Source: Tribonema minus
Lineage: Eukaryota > Sar > Xanthophyceae > Tribonematales > Tribonemataceae
Length of the DNA: 64,000 nt
Direction: 5' to 3'
Assembly (NCBI GenBank): GCA_017506865.1
Contig: JAFCMP010000113.1
Coordinates: forward strand, 744,001-808,000
The notes under the pieces were generated by a model. The model saw nothing but the letters and a program-made list of their open reading frames with translations. It was not told the DNA's origin and did not search any database. The stretch's first letter is position 1. The number at the start of each line of letters is the position of its first letter. This document shows, piece after piece, positions 51,324 to 63,300 of this stretch. The translations under genes were made by a program, and so were the position numbers.

Positions 51324-54300
51324 CTGCGCGCGTCATGTGCGATGGGGTTGGGTTAGGGCTAGCGTTGGGATGGGGTCAGGGTCAGGTTTGGGGTCAGGAG
51401 ACGCTGTGAGAGCATTTCGTACGTGTGCGTTGCACGTGATAGGGTCAGGGGCAAAGCTGAAATTGGAAGTAGGCTCGAGGGTAGCGCCAGCATCTGGCAG
51501 TCTGATACACATGTCCGTGGCTTGTGCATGCGCGTTGCAAACGATGGGGCGAAGGTTCAGGTGAGGGCTGGGTTAAAAATGAAGGGTGAGAGGGAGGGCT
51601 AGGGTGAAACTTAACGTAGGAATAGGGTTAGCGTTGACGTCGCCCATGGGGGGCTTCCAGGGGCTGCACAGTCCACGGCGCAACGGTTGCGTGGGCTGTT
51701 CAAGATTACAGGCTAGGAGTACAGGCTGTGCACCAGGACACAACGACCGCTCTGTACAGCCTAACCCTAACCTTAACCCCAAGTACAGATCTGCAGCATC
51801 GCGGGGCAGCACAGCCTCAGCGGCTGCTCGCCTGGCTCATCCGTGCGGGCTGCAGTGTCAGAGTCACAGTCTGAGTCCTTCGGCGGGCATACAAGCCATG
51901 GCGTCATGAAGCAATGATGTACACATTATGCAGCCTTGAGCCAGCAGCAACGCAGTGCTGCAACCAACACTTGTGAGCTCCAGCAAGACCGCAGTCATCA
52001 CCGGTGAGTTTGTAGAAGTAGTAGCACGTCTGCTGCTGAGATTATCACCTGTCGGCTTGTAGAAGTAGTAGAACATCTGCTGCTGCGGGCTCCACAGCTG
52101 CTCCCACGCCGCGCCTCGCAGCGCGCGCAACGCCGCAGCGGCAAGCCGCGCGCGCCACGCCCTGGCCGCACGCTGCACGGTCAGCGCCGCGCGCTGCCGC
52201 CGCCGCAGCGCGCCGCGCCGCCGCCGCCGCGCGCTCCAGCCGCGCACCGCAACTTGAACTTTCACCGCCGCGGCCCACCACGCCTCGACGGCGCCGAGGG
52301 CGCGCGCCCGCAGCAGCCACGCTGCCTTACCGAGGCAGTGCGGGTCCGGCGGCGTGGCGGCAGCGGCGGCGGCATCGGCGCGCGCCGCGATTGCCGCGGC
52401 GTCTTTTATGGCGCGCACGACAATCTGCGCGGAGCACGGTACCGAGGCGGTCGGTGAGGATCGCACTGCGCTGGCATTGAGGTTGAAGTTGTGTGTGGGG
52501 GGTGATTGATCAGCGACCGGGATGCAGGCGGACGGGATGGCGAATGACGAGCGGCGCAGCGCTGGGGTGCGCGCAGCAATGCCGCGTTTCCCATGACAGC
52601 ATCAGCATCAACTTCAACTACAACTCACCGACTGCAGCGTGGTCAGCGGCAGCGCGCCGAGCGCCGCAGCGAGCGCGCAGCACCGCCGCGCCAGCGGCGC
52701 GTACGCGCGCGCCTGCGCCTCCGCCGGCGGCACCGTCGGCGCCGCCAGCAGCTCCGCCGCGAGCGCCACCTGCGCCGCGCCCGGCTTCCCCGCGTAGCGG
52801 TCGAGCCACGCCGCGAGCTGGACGTCGGCGACGGGGTGCGGCGCCGCCGCCAGCGCGTCCGCCATCGCGTGCGCGCGCCCGGGGTTCAGCGGGTAGCGCG
52901 TCGCGAGCGCGGGCGCGGCGGCGGCGGCGGCGCCTGCGGCGACGGCGCGCGCGAGCGGGCGCGCGTCGTCCGGCGCGGCAAAGTAGTTTAGGAGCGCCGG
53001 CGCGAGCGCGCCGCGCAGCGCCGCCGCGATGCGCCGCCGCTCCCACGCCAGCGCCACGCCCGCGCGCAGCAGCTTGGCGTCGAGCGCCGCGTCGGCGGCG
53101 GCGGCGTTGGCTGCAGCGGCGGCGGCGGTGGCGCCCTTCAGGGTGCCGGGGCCGGCGCCGCCGCCGCTGCTGCTGCCGGCGCCGCCGCGGGGAGATGCTG
53201 GCCGTGAGGCGGGGGGTGAGGTAGTGGCGGTGGCAGCAGCGGCACCGCCGACGCGCTCTTGTGCCAGCGCCCACTGCCTGTGAAGGTGCGCGATGATTAG
53301 GGAGTGCGATCAGATGTGTCAATGGCATGAGGGCTGAGCAGTGGGGTGGCTATGCTGAGCGTTGCTGTTGTTGTGCTGCAGATTGATGCTTTGGTGTTGT
53401 GCGCAGCTGAACAGAATCCAGCGGTGCCGCACTTGGCTGTAGAACTAAGGTTAGGGTTTGAGGTCAGGGGTAGGGTTGCGATGACGCTCACTCCACAATG
53501 CACCTGACCCTACCCCTTGCCCTGATCCTAAACCCTAACCCCAACTCCAACACTAACCCTAACCCTAATTCAACTCCTCCGTGTCATGAGGGCCTGCAAT
53601 AACAACAAAATGGTCAAGTGGGACTGGCACACCAGACTGGTCACTCGGCGAGGTCAGCATTCTTCAGCGCGGTCAAGCGGCCAGTGCTGAGCTCAGTGCG
53701 TTGTTGTGTGGGCGATTTCTGCCGCACTTCAATCTCCATATCATATGTGAAGGTACATATTGTCGCCACACGCATGAAGCCTCTCACTACCGCAGCAGCT
53801 GCAGTGAGCCAGCGATCAACTCTAGCCTCACACAATTAGATGGAGCTTGGGAAGGGCGGCGCAAAACAGCGGATTTGACAGTGACACATGTACTTGCCTA
53901 CCTCTTGCACACATGGAAACGAATCAAAAGATCGTAGAGCTCTAGGTGACACATGCTACCTGGTACCAGTAGAGTCTACATAGACTGACCTGTGCGTAAT
54001 TTGTCAGCGTGGACTCACCACAACACTGACAGCAAAGGCAGCCTAACGCTTACCCTGACACACACCCTTGATTGCAACCGTTACTCCTGATTTTAGGCAA
54101 ATGGATGCATCTTGCAGGGCTCTGGACGAAAACAGCTGCACACATTCATCATCCGCTCTCTCTGCGAACAGACGTGCCCTCGCTACAGCTACCCTTACTA
54201 TAGCCCTAGACAGCAGCAAGCCTCGTTTTTTGATTCTGCGCCGCATTTGACCACCCCCCCCCCGCCTGCGTGCAAGTCAGCGACCACAAAGCCGCATCCA

Positions 54301-57300
54301 AACTTCAAATGGCGCGTCCCCGCAGCCCCACCTGAGCGCTGCCACGTCCAGCGTCGCGCCGCCGCCGCGTGGCGCCGCGCGCCCGCGCCGCCGCTGCCAC
54401 CACCTCTGCGCCTCGTGCGCGACGTCCGCCGCCGCTGCCGGCGTCAGCCCCACCCACAGCAGCCAGTGCTCAGCGAGCAGGCCCTCGGTGCCGTGGCCGA
54501 CCCACGCGGCGCGCGCCGCCTCCGCTGCGGCGGCGCGCGCCCTGTCGAGCACCGTCACCGCCGCGAGCCGCGCGCGCGCCGCGCGCCGCGCCGCGTGCAT
54601 GCGCCACGCCGCCTGCGCCGCCGTCGCCGCGTCCGCCTCCTCGAAGGCGTACACGGGCTTCGCCGCGGAGGGCGCCGCTGCTGCCGGCGCGCCCCTGCCG
54701 CCGGCGCCGCCGCCGTGCGCGCAAACCCACAGCCCGTCGGCGCTGCGCTGCGTCCAGCCGAAGCGCGGCGGCTCGCGCGCGTAGGCGACGTCGACGGCCA
54801 CGTACGGCGCGCCGCGCGCCATGCGCACGGCGATAGTGACCGCGACGGCGCGCTCTGTGCCGCTTGTAGCACGAAGCGCGGACCACACGGCGCGGCGCGC
54901 GGCGGCGGCGGCGGCGCGGCGCGCGCGGCGGCGCGCCAGGCGGGCGCGGCGGCGCGCGAGAATGCGCCGCGCGAGGCGGCACAGCCTGAGCGCTGCTGCG
55001 TCCTCCACGAACGTGTAGAGCGGGGGTTCTCGCGTCTCGCGCACGAGGACGTCCTCGTACCCGGCGGCAGCGGCGGCGGCGGCGGACGCCGCGGCGGTGG
55101 ACTGCGAGGAGACGGAGCCCGTCGCTGCTGCTGCTGCTGCTGCTGCCGCGGAGGCGGACGAGACGCGCTTGCGGCGGCGCTTGTACTGCCTGAACACTGC
55201 TGCCGCCGCGCCGTCGGTGCCGCCTTCCTGCAGCAGACATGGGTGGGTTTGCAGAAGAATCAGGCGGAGATTTTGGCATGGTGGGCGGTAGAGCTATCAC
55301 GTGAGCCTCCGCTTTTTGAGCTATTGCCCCGAGAGGCAAGGCGCACGGAGGCAGCCGAGGGGCTGAAGAAGGGGTGCGTGTGCACCTGACCACTGCTGCA
55401 GCTGCAGTGCGGCTCCCAAGCCACAGTGTGACGGTCTGCACATGATCTTGGCTGCTTCCAGAAGGCATTAGTGGCGCTGCACATCAACATTGACGGTCAC
55501 GCATCGTTCTATTCTAGGAGATGGTCAGCAGCGTCTGAGAGCTTGTTGGGGGTCAGGCAAGGTAGGGTTAGGGTTACGATTTGGGTTAGGGTCACCTGGC
55601 CCTAGGTTTGAGTTAGGGGGTAAAGTCAGGCTCAGAATTGGGGTTAGCGTCCAAGGCTATGGCTAAGCTCAGGACCGCGGCTGTAAACAAACCTTGTCGC
55701 GCCGCAGCCCAAACAGTTCTTCTTTGGCCTAGAGCTCAAGTTAGGGTTAGGGTTAGGTTTGGTTAGGCCAAGCTCAGGCCATACTGACCCTAACCCAAGT
55801 AAGTTCAAGACCAAAGTCGTAAACGAACCTCCTCGCGCCGCCACCCATAGACCACTACTTTATTTATCAGGTCTGCATGAGAGCTAGTGTGTGCAAGGAC
55901 GCAGGATTGCGCCTAAGGCCATACTACCCCTAACCCTAACCCTAACCCTAACCAACCCTAACCCTAAGCAGGTTGATGACCACAGCCGTAATCAACATTC
56001 CTCCGGTTGCCAGGGTACCCAAAGATGCAAACGAACCTCCTCGCGCCGCCACCGGAACCGCAGCACGCCGGCGTCCTCCAGCTCCTTCTCCCGCGCGCGC
56101 TGCGCCCGCGCCGCGCGCTCCCGCTCCTCCGCCGCCGCCGCCGCCGCCGCCTCCGCGCCGCGCGCCGCGCTCCACTCCTGCCGCACAAAGTCGCAGCAGC
56201 GCTCTGCGAGGTACGCCGCCGTGTGGCGCTGCAGCGCCGCGGCGTGGCGGCGCGCGGCGGCGCGGCGGCGGCGGCCCAGGCGTCTGAGCGCTGCTGATGC
56301 TACGGCGGCCACACTCGCGCCTGCGTATAGCGCAAGCACCTGCGGTGCGCCGCCGGTGTCGCAGGAGGAATTGGAGTACCAGCACCAGAGAGGGTTAGCT
56401 GACTGCCTTTCAACTGCAGAATGTGATCATGATGCCAAGAAGAGCATAGCCTGATGCGCTAATGGCAGGAGGGAAAAGGAGGCAGGTTGCTGAGCTGCTG
56501 CGGCAGCGCTGCTGCTGCTGCGGCGGCGGCTGCTGCTGATGCCGCCGACACGAGCCGTGCTCGCAGGCAGCGGCGGCATAAACAACTTTAAACACCGCTG
56601 TTGACGACTAGAAATTCTGCATGTCCTGCTGCGCAACGCGGCTCGTTCACCTGCGCCTGCAGCCGCGTCAGCAGCGGCTCCCGTGGCGCCAGCGCATCCG
56701 CCGCCGCCGCGCCGCGCGTCGCCGCCAGCAGCGCGCGCCGCTGCTCCAGCCGCGCCGCCTGCTGCACCGTGCCGCGCAGCTCGCCTCTCGCGCTCTCGCA
56801 CAGCAGCGCCGCCGCCGCATCGGCCGCCGCCGCCGGCGCGCGGAGCGCCGCCGCAGCGGCGTCGGCAGCAACGGCGAGGAGCGCGAGCGCCGCAGCGGCG
56901 CGCTCCGCATCGCGCGCGCGCGCCTCCGCCGCCGCCGCCGCGTCGACCTCCGTCAGCAGCGGCAGGTCGTCCTTGGCGCGCGCGGGGGCGCCGGGGCGCG
57001 CCGCAAAGTACCGTTTGAGCGCTGCCGCGGTCACGGGCGTCGCACGCACCGCGGCCACCACCGCCTCCTCCCGCGAGCCGTAGCCGGGGCCGTACGCTGC
57101 GCGGAAGAGCGCGCGCACGGCGCCGGCCTTGGTGAGGTGCCCCGCCTGCGGCGGCGGCCCGTCGCGCAGCGGCGCCGCCTCCGCCGCCGCCCTCCTGGCG
57201 GCGGCGCTGAGCGCGAGCAGCGGCCGTGCCGCCGCCGCCGCGCCGCCGCAGCTGCGCAGCCCGCCGCCGGCCAGCAGCAGCAGCCTGCGGCGCAGGTCCG

Positions 57301-60300
57301 CGGCGCCGGCGACGCCGCTTTCCTCGGTGATGCCGACGGCGCTGAGGCCGTCGTCGCCGAGCGCCGCGACGTCGGCGGCGCGCGCTGCGCCGGCGGCGCG
57401 CAGCAGCGGCAGCGCGTCGCGCTCGGCGCCGAGGGCACGGCACAGCGGCCACAGCGCGTCGCCGGCGAGCGGGCAGCGCGCGTCGTACGCGTGGAGCGCC
57501 GCCGGCAGCACCACCGCCACGATCTGCGCTCGGGGGCCATGGCGACGGGGCAATGTGAGGGATCGCGAGCGGCAGCAGCGGGCTTTGCTTGGAGCTGACG
57601 CAAAATTTGCAGTGTCGTTGGGCGCGCGCACGCTGCAGAACGTGCTCGGGGCAACCGTAATCCTAAACAGAGCCCAGACCATCGGCGGCGGCAGCGTTGT
57701 GTGAGGGATCGTGAGCGGCTGCAGCGGGCCCCGCTTGCGAGCTGAGGAGAAGTGAGCTTCGTGTTGCAGTGTCGTTGGGCATGTGGATGATGCAACTTGT
57801 GCTCAGCATAACCCTTACTTACCCTGACCATAGCCCATACCATCGCTACAAGTCGCAAGCAGGCAGAGACATGCACGGGACACTCAGCAAGGCGCCGCCG
57901 GTCAGCGGGTCGGCTGCGTTGATACACCAGGGCAACAGCAACCACCGTCGTGATACGCTGCTGATAGGTCTGCACGTGCATGCGAGAGCAGCAGGGTCTT
58001 GCAGTTGAGGTAGGGGTTAACTTATGATCAGAATCGGACTGTGCCCGCGTGCTGCAGCGACTGGCCACGGCACACGCGCCCAAACCCCACCTCTCGAACC
58101 GTGTCCTTCCCGCCGATGATGCCGCCGCACTCGCTGCGCAGCCGCCGCAGCCACCGCCGCCGCGCCTCCGCGCGCCGCCAGCGGCAGCGCTGCCACGCGC
58201 GCTGCAGCATGCGCGCCGCCGCCGCGCGCCGCGCCCGCAAGTCTCGCGCCGCCGCCGCCGCCGCGCGCGCCGCCGCGCCGCGCGCCGTTCGCTGAATGGC
58301 GACCACGGCGGCGGCGCGGCGCACGGCGCGGCGGCGTGCCTCGGCGCGGAGGCAGCGGCGCAGCGTGAGCGTCGCGCGCGACTTGGCGACGCGTAACTCG
58401 CGATCACGGCGGAGGGTGTGCGCGCGATGGCGCCCGCGCGCGCCGCGCCAATTCTGCACGGGGTGATTACGTAGGTATTGGGGGTGTGCAGGTATGAGTA
58501 CAAGTATGGCAGGGGGTATGACTGCGCAGGGGAGTACGGGGGCATGGGTTTTTAACTTGAAGACACCCTCAAGCGGAATTGAGTGAAGGCAGGTATGGGT
58601 GTAGATATAGGGGTATGTGGTGGTATAATATATGTTGGTATGTGCGCAGGGGGGGGGGGGGGGGGGGTTATGCAGATATTGGGGGTCTAGGCATAGGTAT
58701 AGAAGAGGAGAAGTATATCGATACCTGCACTGTAGGGTGCGCAGGCGGGACGGTCGAGCGCGATTGGGCAACTAGTGTAGAGCAGTAGAGTGAGTACCGC
58801 ACATTCGAGTGAACATCCCCACCAACTTGATAGACTAGAACGAGTATACATGGATGTAGGTACGCTGTGCGCTGGTGCAGGGGTGAGGTGTTGATAGGAC
58901 ATCGAATGTTGACAACAAGGATGCCCCAGGCGTCTTGTGCACAACTGAAGTAGAGTTACACAGTGAGTACCCCTTGTTTGAGTGAATGTCCATACATACT
59001 CTATGCATATCTGCCCCCCTGGGGGGTACGACAGCGGGTCTACACACGCTTGCATGCGCAGCAGGGATTGGGGGGTGAGGTCAGGAGTCACGCGCCGTGC
59101 GGTGCATCATGTGCACAACGGAGTATGTATGTTCTTTTGATTCGTTCTCATTTTCATGTATGTACTTCGAAGTATGTCGTTTTCATTTTCATGCATGTAT
59201 GGTGGTAGCAACGGTCTAAGTCTAAATCAGGAATTTATTCTAGTCTAAATCAGAAATTTACAGGGCGTCGCGAGCACATGTTGACTGCTTGCCCCCATGT
59301 ACTTTTTATTAATTCTCGCTCAGGGCGCGAAAAAGCCCAGATGATGGTCTAACTTGATGCTGCTGTACGGAATCTGCATGTCGTGTGACTTCTGAAAGTG
59401 TCTCAACGACAACCACTCAAACGCCGCCGCCGCCAAATGGCATCTCGGGATCCTCCCCTACGTCCTCCTCCATGTGCCCCCCCCCCTGGATTCTGCCATG
59501 TGTGTCATGACACGGCCAGAGTACGCCATGTGGAGCGCTGCCGACAGTGCCGAGCGTAAGCGCGCCAGGGCGATGCCCTTGAGAGCTTTAGGGCGCGCTC
59601 CTCCGGGCACTGACATCCTGCTGGCATACTCCGTCGCCACAGCCTCCAGCAGCTTCCGCCCCTGCTCCCCGATGCTGCCAAAAGACCCGATTGCCAAAGT
59701 GGCAAGTTTGTAGCAATTCTGGTCATAATGACCAGAATAGTGGGATAATTTGGCGGCCTCTTGGTCGCGGCAGCAGCGCTCGGGGTCTGCTGCAGTCTTC
59801 GCCGCCCGCGACGCCACCTGTGCCTCGAAGCAGGTGACGTCCACCATGAGCGGCAGGTGACGTGTCGGGTCGTCGTAGCCGGTCACCGGGAAGGCTTCGG
59901 CAGGCAGCACGATGTCCATCCTGCGACTCCCCGGCGGCCCGGCGGATCCCAGAAACGGCGTGTAGTCCTCGTCCACCAGTCCCTTTTTGAAATATTGCCG
60001 CAGGATGCGCTGCGTGGCCCTCTTGACGCTATTGTGGACGATGGTGTCGTGCGCCTTGACGCGTGGCGCTTGACACAGCCGTGCATGCAGGGTGCCGCCC
60101 GGCGACTTCCTGCACAGCTTGCAGCCTGCCGTCTGCTCCTCTACTCCGATGGCGCGTTTGACGGCCAGCTGCCAGGATAGGCCATCGAACGAAGCCGTTG
60201 TGGAGTACATGGGCTCGTTGAGGAATGCCATGCCGATCGAGTGCATGTGGCGCTGCGACCGGTATCGAGCAAGTGCTTGCGTGTTGCGTGCCCTGCGGCA

Positions 60301-63300
60301 GCTGTTGCAGGTCCGCCTCCACTTTATCTGCAATCTCGGTAGCGACGGCATCTGCAAGCGCACTCTGATTGAGGCGCCTCAGGCTACACTGCAACTGCAG
60401 AGCACTGACGTCAAGTACACCGTGAGCAGCGTCCGCACCGGTGCCACCACGTACTTCAAAGATGCGTACCAGGGGGTAGCGGCAGGGAGCAGGGGTCTTG
60501 CACTGTACATGGAGGTGTGCGACTCGCATCGCGTACACTTCAAGAATTCCTTCAAGAACTTGTTGAGGTATCATTTAAGGGGTTCTTGAAGTTCTTGAAG
60601 TATACTTCCAATAAGTTATCGAAGTACCGCGGTCTTTCCGCTTCCACTTTCCTACTTCAAACACATGAGCACCGCCGTCATGCGCCTTCGGTAAACACAT
60701 ACCGAACGTATGGCGTTATGCAGAAGCTCGTCCATCCCCAGCAATGCCGCCTTCACCCGCACCAGAACGTGTGGACGTAACGTGTGGAGAGTCGCCTACA
60801 TCAACTTCAACACATGCGCGGCACTCAAAATCAGAAAGCGCATGGAGCCTTGCCTTCTATTATACCATCGCCGCTCTCGTCGTGCGCAGCCGCCGCCGCG
60901 TGTGCGGACGGTCGCCTACATCAACTTCAACACATGCACGCGGCCCTAAACAAAACAGACAGAAAGTGCATGGAACCTTGCCTTCTGCAATGCGATGGCC
61001 GCTTTGGTCGTGCGCAGCTGTCGCCGCGTGCGCACGCCGCGCGCAAACCCCTGCAGCACCGCCGCCGCGGCGTCCCTGCTCTCCGTCCACTGCCGCCACC
61101 ACTCGGCTTCCTGCGCGGCGGCAGCGCAGACAGGCAGGATCATGCGCATTTGAGCTGCCCCGCTCGGCGGTCTGCCGTGTCGTTGACGATGGGCGCCATT
61201 GCAGAGTGCATGCAGTGCCTACTGCGCTTGTTGACGCAAGGGAAGGACCAGTGTGCAGTAGCAGACACATGGAGGGGACCATCGTACAGTAGCAGACCGC
61301 CTGCTGCACTTGTTGATGCTCGTCAAGGAAGATTGTATAGGAGCAGATCTGCGGAGCGTGTGCCCTGCAGCTTCGGCAGTCAGTTCCGGAGGTCGGGCAT
61401 CGGATGATGAGCAATTGAGGTTCGGCAATGGCGAGCACTTCACGCCCTGCGATCATCTTGCATGAAGCGGTCTCCTGCCGCTTGCAGCCTGCGCGGCAGA
61501 AAGTGATGCACGGCTCAGCAGTACACAGCGATACACACACACTCCGATACCGCAAGCGCCCGAAAATGGCACGCGCAGTAACGCGATCGCAGCGCGCCAA
61601 AGCCGTGATCGCCAAAACCGTGACAACACCTTCGCGCAGAGGTGCCTTTTGTTGAAGTACGCAATCATCCCCTGTCGCTCGCCGCCCGCGCGGCGGCGAC
61701 AATGCACGGGCCAGCACCACGCAGCAGCAGCACACAGCAGTACACACACTGTGCCGCCGCTACCGCTACTGCCCAAAGCAGCACGCGCAGCTAGCCGCAA
61801 CGCCGCCGCCGCTCACCGCGCGCGCGCGCCGTCGCCGCAGGTGCGCGAGCATGCGCGCCGGCCGCGCGCGCAGCCAGCCCAGCGCGATCACGCGCGCCGC
61901 CAGGCGCCGCCGCGCCGCCACGCGCCGCCACCGCCGCTGCAGCCGCCGCGCCGCGCCGCGCCGCCGCCGCAGCCAGCGCGCCAGCGCCGCCGCGCGCAGG
62001 CGGCGCCACCACGCCTGCAGGCGCGTGGCGGCGGCGGCGCGGCGGCGGCGGCGGCGCTCGTGGAACTGGCGGCCGACGCGGCGCGAGCGCGCGGAGCGGT
62101 GCCACGCTGAAACCGTCGCTGCCAGGTCCTGCACAGCAGCGCGGGGAGAGTTTCGGGGGCAGGGGCGGTGCGTGGCAGTTACACTAAGTGGCAGTTTCGT
62201 CTCAATCCTGGCCTCTTGCCCGTCTAGGGCGAGGCTTTGAGTGCGCCGTAAGGGGGTTGGGAGCGGGGTCGGTGTATGGCAGTTACATTTAGTGGCAGAT
62301 GCATCTCATCCTGGCCTCGCGCCCGTCTCGAGTGAGGGGTTGAATGAGCCGTAGGGTATATGTGAACTGCTGATACCGCGCGCTGCGACCGGTGCGGTTG
62401 GGTCCTGTGATAGGTGAGGTCCGAGCAAGGTCTCATTTGCTTTAACCCCTAGACCTGTCTCTGAGCGATCACATCATGACTGTCACCTGAAGGGCAAGTG
62501 GGTCTAGGGCCAGGGCTTGATTGCGGGCTGAGGGCTTGCGATGGGGCATCAAAATAGGGTTAGGGTCGGGGGTAGAGATAGATCTAGAGTTAGGGTCGCC
62601 CTCCGTTTTAAGCTGCGACCGCCACTGCCAAGTCGTATACGGGGAGTGCAGAGGACGAGCGAGTTGTGTTAAACGCTGGAGGCTAAGTACGGTCTGGGTC
62701 AGGGTGTGGGTGAGGGTTAGGTTAGGGGTAGGGTAAGCTTCTCGTTGAGAGTGAGCTCGGCGCTATTCAGTGGCTGCCCAGTCCTGAAATAAACGATGCC
62801 GCAGAAGGCCTAGCAAGAGCCGCTGCGCAGCACTTGTCATAATGAGCTCATGAAGGCTCGCTTTTAGAGGGCCTAGCATCAGGGCTGGGGTTGGGCATGC
62901 AATGGCTCCAACCCGAAGAGTAGGGTTGGGGCTGGGGTTACTGTAATCCGAAGCGTGTGAGCTGTGACCGTTGAAGTGGAGGTTCAAGTACAGGCTGCAG
63001 TAGTGGCAGCGATGCGCTGCTTCCGCATCAGGTATGCATCTTGCGCGTGTGACGCCCCTACGAATTTTTTTTTGTGGTGAGGGGGAGGTTTGCTCTTGTC
63101 CACTTCTGACAGTCACTGTGTGGTAATCCCGACGGAGAGTCTGTATGCAACGAGGGCATGCTTGCTGAAAACCCTAACCCCAGCCCTCACCCCTTTCCTT
63201 ACCCTAAGCCTTAACGCTACCCTTACCTTAACCCTGGGGGGCGGTACGTGTTTGACGACAAATGAAGTGGGCTGCGGGTGCGAGCACAGCATAAAAAATA

